DNA of 19,371 bases from Porticoccus sp963974675 (GTDB taxonomy: Bacteria > Pseudomonadota > Gammaproteobacteria > Pseudomonadales > Porticoccaceae), in assembly GCA_963974675.1 (NCBI GenBank), contig CAXBDQ010000035.1, positions 1-19,371 on the forward strand. The letters are read 5' to 3'. Positions 15,054 to 19,371 of this stretch are shown in pieces. The notes beneath the pieces are model-generated. The model saw only the letters and a program-made list of their open reading frames with translations, had not been told where the DNA came from and searched no databases. Each line of letters starts with the position of its first letter. Position 1 is the stretch's first letter. A program made the translations under genes and the position numbers.

Positions 15054-16267
15054 AGATTTTAACAGTTCATCCATCCGGGTCTTTCGGTGGTGCTTCGAAA
15101 AGTATAATTACGCTGCAAAAATTTCTTCAGAAAGAACTAAGTCCATATTCTGTAATATGTCCGGCTGGTTCAGCAGCCAAACATTTCCTTGATAATCATT
15201 ACAAGGTTAATTTAGTTCGGCATATTTCTCAATTTGACAATACGAAGTATGGGTTCTATAAAAAAGTACGTTGGATTGTAGTTTTAAGAGAATTGTTTTA
15301 TTTTTTTCATTCTTATAGTTCAATTAAGCGAGAGATTTTAAGGAATAATTTTGATGTGATTCATCTAAATGAAGTTACATTGGCTCCTTGGGCGGGACTA
15401 ATTAGCCGATTTACTGATGCTCCAATCATAATTCATGTTAGGTCGCTACAACGAGAAGGAGCGAAAGATAAGAGGACTCGTTGGCTTTATCGCATGCTTA
15501 AAAATGATGTTACCACAATAATCGCGATTGATGAGACTGTAAGAAGCTCACTCCCAAAGGAACTTCCAGTAACCGTCATTCACAACAGCCTGGAAGTGGA
15601 TGTGAATAGACAATTATCTGACGGTTTCCGCACTCGTTTTCGTGTTGCTATTGTTGGGGTTCTTCTTAAATTAAAGGGAATATATGAGTTTCTGGAGGCT
15701 GTGCGTATTTTGGTCCGGGAACGAGGATACGACATAGAGTTTTACATCGTTGGTGAGAACCCAAGAGAGCTCTCAGGGTTGAAGGCTGTAATTTTGGATA
15801 TGCTGGATCTAGCTCATGATGTGCGTCGCGATATAGAAGCGTTTGTGGCGACTCATTCTTTGCAGAATCACATTGTTGTCACCGGCTTTGTTGATGATGT
15901 GCAAAGCATTTACGCTGATCTGGACGTGCTCTGTTTCCCTTCCCATCTCAACGCGGCAGGAAGGCCCGTGTTCGAGGCGGCCTTTTATGGCGTGCCCAGT
16001 ATCGTAGCTGTCAAGGACCCGCCTCCCGATACCATAGTCGACGGAGAGACTGGCATTTGTATTGATAAACCGGACGGGCGGTTGATCGCCAATGCGATAG
16101 AACGGTTGTTTAAGAACCGGGAGGAACTCGAGTTCCTAGGTAATAATGCAAAAATGCTGGCTCATCAGAATTTTGATATAAAGAAAAATGCTGACGCGCT
16201 TTTACAGGTCTATAGAAATGCGATTTCTCAGCGACAACAGCACAGACCTGGTAAGACATTCGGTTAA
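15050..16267 (+). CDS. GT4-type (GT-B) glycosyltransferase
   Basis: A 405-aa glycosyltransferase with the two-domain GT-B layout: an N-terminal acceptor half opening with KILTVHPSGSFGGASKSI, and a C-terminal nucleotide-sugar half from about residue 195 with IVGENPREL, HIVVTGFVDDVQSIYADLDV and the GRPVFEAAFYGVPSIV loop. In the usual EX7E motif of GT4 enzymes the first Glu is replaced (Asn in HLNAAGRPVFEA). It would add one sugar of the repeat unit on undecaprenyl pyrophosphate at the inner membrane. The start is TTG 15050, overlapping the wzy stop by four bases. Composition is split: 14 G/C of 60 at 15301-15360 but 36 of 60 at 15961-16020. It is the last intact gene before the scar region. Confidence 0.82.
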   Translation: MKILTVHPSGSFGGASKSIITLQKFLQKELSPYSVICPAGSAAKHFLDNHYKVNLVRHISQFDNTKYGFYKKVRWIVVLRELFYFFHSYSSIKREILRNNFDVIHLNEVTLAPWAGLISRFTDAPIIIHVRSLQREGAKDKRTRWLYRMLKNDVTTIIAIDETVRSSLPKELPVTVIHNSLEVDVNRQLSDGFRTRFRVAIVGVLLKLKGIYEFLEAVRILVRERGYDIEFYIVGENPRELSGLKAVILDMLDLAHDVRRDIEAFVATHSLQNHIVVTGFVDDVQSIYADLDVLCFPSHLNAAGRPVFEAAFYGVPSIVAVKDPPPDTIVDGETGICIDKPDGRLIANAIERLFKNREELEFLGNNAKMLAHQNFDIKKNADALLQVYRNAISQRQQHRPGKTFG

Positions 16268-16655
16268 TTCGAATGATCCGATTGCGGTATTGCCGGTCAA
16301 CGTCATATATCGATATCGTCTTTTGAGTTTCCGAATGTGTATTGTTCTAGCGAGTCTAAAATCGAGGACATCAATTGATTATTGATAGTCTATGTCTTGG
16401 ATTCAATTAATAATCGCAGCCCCAACCATTTATAGTGCTCCGGAATACTCACCCCCAAAACATCTCTTTCGTTGTTCGGTAGCCTAGCTGTTTCTCGGGT
16501 CGGTTATTCAACTGCTCAATCCCTCGATTGATGTGTGTTTGAGACAGTTTGGCGAAGTTCATCCCTTTCGGCTCGGAAGGAGTCAATTTCTTTTTTTCAG
16601 ATGCGTTAAGTAATACTGAAAAGTTCGCATTAGTTTATTTTTTAAGGAATTATAA
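16268..16655 (+). other. Intergenic scar region between two glycan modules
   Basis: These 388 bp hold no credible complete gene. The left part (to about 16395) shows nothing recognisable; short open frames there have no resemblance to known proteins. The middle contains a decayed IS30-family transposase tail on the minus strand (16449-16598) and, beyond it, a sequence at 16397-16420 that could be a degenerate right end of the element. The right end is AT-rich and carries the leader and ribosome site (AAGGA at 16644-16648) of the next gene, within the left arm of a 32-bp inverted repeat. No clear rho-independent terminator or strong sigma-70 promoter could be picked out. Confidence 0.7.
16449..16598 (-). 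pseudogene. IS30-family transposase, C-terminal remnant
   Basis: Read on the minus strand, this stretch encodes about 49 codons ending in TGA (complement of 16449-16451). The last 40 codons begin PKGMNFAKLSQTHINR, continue into LNNRPEKQLGYRTTKEMFWG and stop. This is the conserved C-terminus of IS30-type DDE transposases (typical NNRPRK.LGYRTP.EVFWG pattern). The N-terminal DNA-binding region and the DDE core are absent, and sequence identity fades upstream of the PKGMNF motif (about 16571). It is therefore a dead fragment left after deletion or recombination, at the joint between the AT-rich cassette on the left and the GC-richer three-gene cassette on the right. Confidence 0.8.
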
Positions 16656-16667
16656 ATGTTTGAAAAT
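16636..16667 (+). repeat. Left arm of a 32-bp perfect inverted repeat
   Basis: This arm spans the ribosome-binding site (AAGGA, 16644-16648), the ATG (16656-16658) and the first codons of the WbjB-type gene. It is the exact reverse complement of 16843-16874, with a 175-nt interval. Since it is the normal, functional 5' end of the gene, it is taken as the donor of the copy. Confidence 0.97.
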
Positions 16668-17684
16668 AAGACGCTATTAATTACCGGCGGCACAGGCTCA
16701 TTTGGCAACGCCGTGCTTCGGCGCTTCTTGGAGTCAGACGTTAGGGAAATTCGTATCTTTAGCCGGGATGAGAAGAAACAGGATGACATGCGGAAGAAGT
16801 ACAAGAGCGACAAGCTCAAGTTCTACATCGGGGATGTCCGCGATTTTCAAACATTTATAATTCCTTAAAAAATAGTAGATTTCATATATCACGCAGCAGC
16901 CCTTAAACAAGTGCCGTCCTGCGAATTTTATCCTCTGGAAGCAGTCAAGACCAACGTGCTGGGCACTGAAAACGTGCTGGAAGCAGCCGCGCAGGCAGGT
17001 GTAGATCGGGTTGTCTGCCTTAGCACGGACAAGGCAGTCTACCCGATCAACGCTATGGGCATCAGCAAAGCGATGATGGAAAAGGTGATTGTCGCCAAGT
17101 CTCGGTCGAGTAACGACACGGTTATCTGCGCTACCCGTTATGGCAATGTGATGGCATCGCGTGGGTCGGTCATTCCCCTTTTCACCAACCAGATCCGTGC
17201 CGACCAGCCGATAACGATTACTGACCCGTCTATGACGCGCTTCATGATGACACTGGACGATGCTGTCGATCTCGTGCTTTTCGCCTTCGAGAACGGTCGG
17301 CCGGGAGACATTTTCGTGCAAAAAGCTCCGGCCGCCACGATCGAGACGTTGGCGAAAGCGCTTACCGACTTGCTCAGCAAGCCGGATCACCGGATCGATA
17401 TTATTGGCACACGTCACGGCGAGAAATTATATGAAGCTCTTCTTAGCCGCGAGGAAATGGTGGCTGCGGAAGATCTGGGTAATTACTATCGTGTCCCCCC
17501 GGACCTGCGTGATTTGAACTATGGGAAGTATTTCGAACAGGGTGAAATAGAGATCTCGAAAGCAATCGAATACACCTCACATAATACCATTCGCCTGGAT
17601 GTGCCGGGCATGCAGTCGCTGTTGATGAAACTTCGATTCATGCAGGCGATTCTGCGGGGGGAACAGGTTGATTCCGAGGAATGA
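16656..17684 (+). pseudogene. wbjB: Broken WbjB/FnlA/CapE-type UDP-GlcNAc 4,6-dehydratase/5-epimerase
   Basis: The intact enzyme (about 342-344 aa in the family as I recall it) converts UDP-GlcNAc to 4-keto-6-deoxy-L-sugar intermediates in the cytoplasm, the first step to UDP-L-FucNAc, UDP-L-RhaNAc or UDP-L-QuiNAc. The reading frame here is 342 codons plus the stop, with one internal TAA at codon 71. Before it: TLLITGGTGSFGNAVL (NADP-binding) and RIFSRDEKKQDDMRKKY up to FYIGDVRD. After it, in the same frame: VDFIYHAAALKQVPSCEF, LSTDKAVYPINAMGISK, TRYGNVMASRGSVIPLF, GTRHGEKLYE and VPPDLRDLNYGKYFEQGE. The stop is carried by a 32-bp inverted copy of the gene's own start (16843-16874). Restart at GTG 16911 would give a 257-aa product without the cofactor fold, so function is probably lost unless this is a sequencing or assembly error. 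GC-richer than the genes to its left. Confidence 0.9.
16843..16874 (-). repeat. Right arm of the 32-bp inverted repeat, displaced copy inside the coding region
   Basis: An exact inverted copy of 16636-16667. It sits between the codons for GDVRD and VDFIYH, where WbjB/CapE proteins normally have about ten other residues. It encodes FQTFIIP, a TAA stop (16866-16868) and KI, also ten codons, so the flanking protein stays in the same frame. The match ends at 16842 on one side and 16875 on the other. Confidence 0.97.
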
Positions 17685-17729
17685 TCCAGTCTGCAATACA
17701 GCACCAATAATCTTTGAGGAAGCCGTAAG

Positions 17730-18623
17730 ATGACTAAGCGAAAGACGCGGGTTCTTGTATTTGGCGCGACCGGTATGCTTGGCTCGACCTTGTTCCGGGC
17801 CTTAAGCGCCGATAGAAATCTTGATACCTTCGGAACGATGCGTGATGCCAGAGGTGCAGATTACTTTGCGGCGGAGCTTCACGACACTCTGATCCCCAAT
17901 GTGCACCTCGAGGGTGAGATGGGCCTGTTAACGGCGTTCTCCATCGCCCAGCCGGATATCGTCATAAATTGTATTGGGATTATTAAACAACTTCCTAACT
18001 CAAACGATCACCTCGAGAGCCTTGCAATCAATGCAAGCCTGCCGCACCGACTGGCAAATTACTGCAGTGTAGCTGGCGCCCGGTTAGTTCATTTCAGCAC
18101 CGACTGTGTCTTCTCCGGGAAGCAAGGCCATTACAAGGAAAACGACTTCCCGGACGCATATGACCTTTATGGTCGCTCTAAATTCCTCGGCGAGGTCGAC
18201 TATGCAAATACCTTGACCTTGAGAACGTCGATCATTGGGCATGAATTGAGTAGTAACAAGAGCCTGGTAGATTGGTTTCTTAATCAAACTGGTGCGATTA
18301 AAGGGTTCAAAAAAGCAATCTTCTCCGGTCTTCCAACGATCGAGGTTGCTCGCGTCGTGCGCGAATTGGTGATTCCGAACCCGGAATTGAAAGGGCTCTA
18401 CCACTTATCTGTGGACCCAATCAACAAGTACGACCTGTTGAGCCTTGTTGCTGATGTTTACCAAAAAGACATCGAAATAATTCCGGATGACAAGTTGGTT
18501 ATCGATCGCTCACTTAATTCGGATAGTTTTCGTGAGAGGACTGGATTTTCGCCCAAGCCTTGGCAGGATCTGATCAAAGAAATGCACGATTACTATGCTG
18601 AGTTTTGGGTAAAAAGTAACTGA
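17730..18623 (+). CDS. RmlD-type SDR sugar reductase (WbvR-like, UDP-4-keto-L-sugar reductase)
   Basis: A 297-aa short-chain reductase related to dTDP-4-dehydrorhamnose reductase. The Rossmann motif VFGATGMLGS is at residues 10-19, NCIGIIKQ near 80-87, HFSTDCVFSG near 121-130, and the catalytic YxxxK is Y147/K151 in DLYGRSKFLGE. Together with the WbjB-type gene before it and the 2-epimerase after it, it would reduce C4 of the L-sugar intermediate. WbjC/CapF/FnlB reductases, as I recall them, are about 370 aa with a C-terminal cupin domain; that domain is missing here. The length and RmlD resemblance fit better with the WbvR type (UDP-L-RhaNAc, then UDP-L-QuiNAc) than with UDP-L-FucNAc. GAGGA lies about 9 nt before ATG 17730. 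The frame is intact although the upstream partner gene is broken. Confidence 0.82.
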   Translation: MTKRKTRVLVFGATGMLGSTLFRALSADRNLDTFGTMRDARGADYFAAELHDTLIPNVHLEGEMGLLTAFSIAQPDIVINCIGIIKQLPNSNDHLESLAINASLPHRLANYCSVAGARLVHFSTDCVFSGKQGHYKENDFPDAYDLYGRSKFLGEVDYANTLTLRTSIIGHELSSNKSLVDWFLNQTGAIKGFKKAIFSGLPTIEVARVVRELVIPNPELKGLYHLSVDPINKYDLLSLVADVYQKDIEIIPDDKLVIDRSLNSDSFRERTGFSPKPWQDLIKEMHDYYAEFWVKSN

Positions 18624-18705
18624 CCAAGGCCCTTTTGAGAATGTTCGCTCATTTATCGGCACTTGGTAATTGTTAGCGTCAAACATGCCAAGCTAGAGAA
18701 AAACC

Positions 18706-19371
18706 ATGAAAAAATTAAAAGTGATGACAATCGTTGGCACACGACCCGAAATTATTCGGCTGTGCCGGGTAATAGACCGGCTCGACCGCTATTGTGACCA
18801 TGTGCTTGTTCACACCGGTCAGAACTACGACTACGAACTCAATCAGATTTTTTTCGAGGATCTTGGAGTACGTCAGCCCGATGTATTCTTGGAGTGTGCA
18901 GGTAAGACAGCCGCAGAAACGATTGCGCAGGTGATCAGCAAGTCAGACGCAGTGTTCGAGGACTTTGTACCTGAAGCCTTATTGATACTCGGGGACACAA
19001 ATAGCGCGATGGCTGCAATTCCAGCCAAGCGTCGGAAAATACCAATCTTTCATATGGAGGCGGGAAACCGGTGTTTCGATTTGCGCGTGCCGGAGGAGAT
19101 AAACCGGAAAATTGTTGATCATATCTCCGATATCAACATGCCATACAGCGACATAGCCCGAGAGTATCTTTTGCGAGAAGGGGTACGCCCGGAGATGATC
19201 GTCAAGACGGGGAGCCCCATGGATGAGGTGCTTTCCTATTGCAGTGAGAAGATTGCGCAATCCAGGGTCATAGAAAGACTAGGCCTTGAGGCGGAGAAAT
19301 ATTTTGTAGTCAGCGTTCATCGGGAAGAAAATGTGGATTCACATGTCAATGTCCACCAATTTGTTGAAACG
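18706..19371 (+). CDS. wbjD: FnlC/WbjD-type non-hydrolysing UDP-HexNAc 2-epimerase, N-terminal part
   Basis: The first 222 codons are present; the gene runs off the window end, where family members would have roughly 150 more residues. It opens MKKLKVMTIVGTRPEIIRL, then HTGQNYDYE, LILGDTNS, HMEAGNRCFDLRVPEEINR, DHISDINMPYSDIAREYL, KTGSPMDEV and VSVHREENVDSH, the signatures of WecB-like epimerases. The GTRPEIIRL start and the NRCFDLRVPEE segment match the FnlC/WbjD/CapG branch rather than WecB or WbpI. It would invert C2 of the UDP-L-sugar made by the two preceding genes, as the last step of that route. A weak AGAGAA ribosome site precedes ATG 18706; 82 bp without other features separate it from the reductase gene. 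Confidence 0.88.
   Translation, partial: MKKLKVMTIVGTRPEIIRLCRVIDRLDRYCDHVLVHTGQNYDYELNQIFFEDLGVRQPDVFLECAGKTAAETIAQVISKSDAVFEDFVPEALLILGDTNSAMAAIPAKRRKIPIFHMEAGNRCFDLRVPEEINRKIVDHISDINMPYSDIAREYLLREGVRPEMIVKTGSPMDEVLSYCSEKIAQSRVIERLGLEAEKYFVVSVHREENVDSHVNVHQFVET

Noticed and set aside
16188..16385. 65-codon plus-strand open frame across the end of the glycosyltransferase
   Set aside because: Overlaps the real gene in another frame, and its translation resembles nothing known.
16583..16819. 78-codon minus-strand open frame near the IS30 remnant
   Set aside because: It is not in the frame that encodes the transposase tail and it overlaps the WbjB-type gene start.
16668..16842. A phase-variable invertible segment bounded by the 32-bp repeats
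   Set aside because: Flipping the interval would not restore the missing codons, one arm is clearly the normal 5' end of the gene, and no recombinase gene is nearby.
16911..17684. A separate functional gene starting at GTG 16911
   Set aside because: It lacks the GxxGxxG cofactor fold, has no ribosome-binding site, and is in the same frame as the broken upstream part.

Overview
This window is the middle of a surface-polysaccharide (O-antigen or capsule) gene cluster, with every protein gene on the + strand. The mix of wbpD/wbpE/hisH/hisF/wbpG-type genes with a full nonulosonic-acid block points to a gammaproteobacterium of the Pseudomonas/Marinobacter kind; that placement is an inference from gene content only. 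Base composition changes sharply from gene to gene, as expected for a cassette-built glycan locus. No rRNA, tRNA or CRISPR array was seen.

Layout. (1) 1-1475: the end of a WbpD-type acetyltransferase and WbpE aminotransferase (2,3-diacetamido-uronic acid pathway). (2) 1510-2811: Wzx flippase. (3) 2815-10007: a tightly packed legionaminic-acid module: LegB-like dehydratase, LegC aminotransferase, a sugar N-formyltransferase in the slot where LegH acetyltransferase is expected, LegI synthase, LegG hydrolysing 2-epimerase, PtmE-like nucleotidyltransferase and LegF CMP-sugar synthetase. (4) 10000-11298: an unassigned GT-B-like protein, the best local candidate for the nonulosonate transferase. 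(5) 11270-13790: HisH/HisF paralogues plus a WbpG/PseA-type amidotransferase, which together would put an amidino group on a sugar. (6) 13821-16267: Wzy-like polymerase and a GT4-type glycosyltransferase. (7) 16268-16655: a recombination scar with a decayed IS30-family transposase tail. (8) 16656 to the end: a three-gene UDP-L-6-deoxy-HexNAc pathway (WbjB/FnlA-type dehydratase/epimerase, RmlD-type reductase, FnlC/WbjD-type 2-epimerase) that runs off the window.

The most striking feature is in the first gene of block 8. A 32-bp segment containing its own ribosome-binding site, start codon and first codons reappears as a perfect inverted copy at 16843-16874. There it replaces about ten codons that should link the GDVRD and VDFIYH motifs. 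Length and frame are kept exactly, but the copy brings in an in-frame TAA at codon 71, so the gene is broken. This looks like a replication template-switch (or an assembly/library artefact) and also creates a long hairpin that would bury the start site. Other points of interest are a predicted 7-N-formyl legionaminic acid, a HisF paralogue that has lost catalytic Asp11, and a glycosyltransferase whose two halves differ strongly in GC content.
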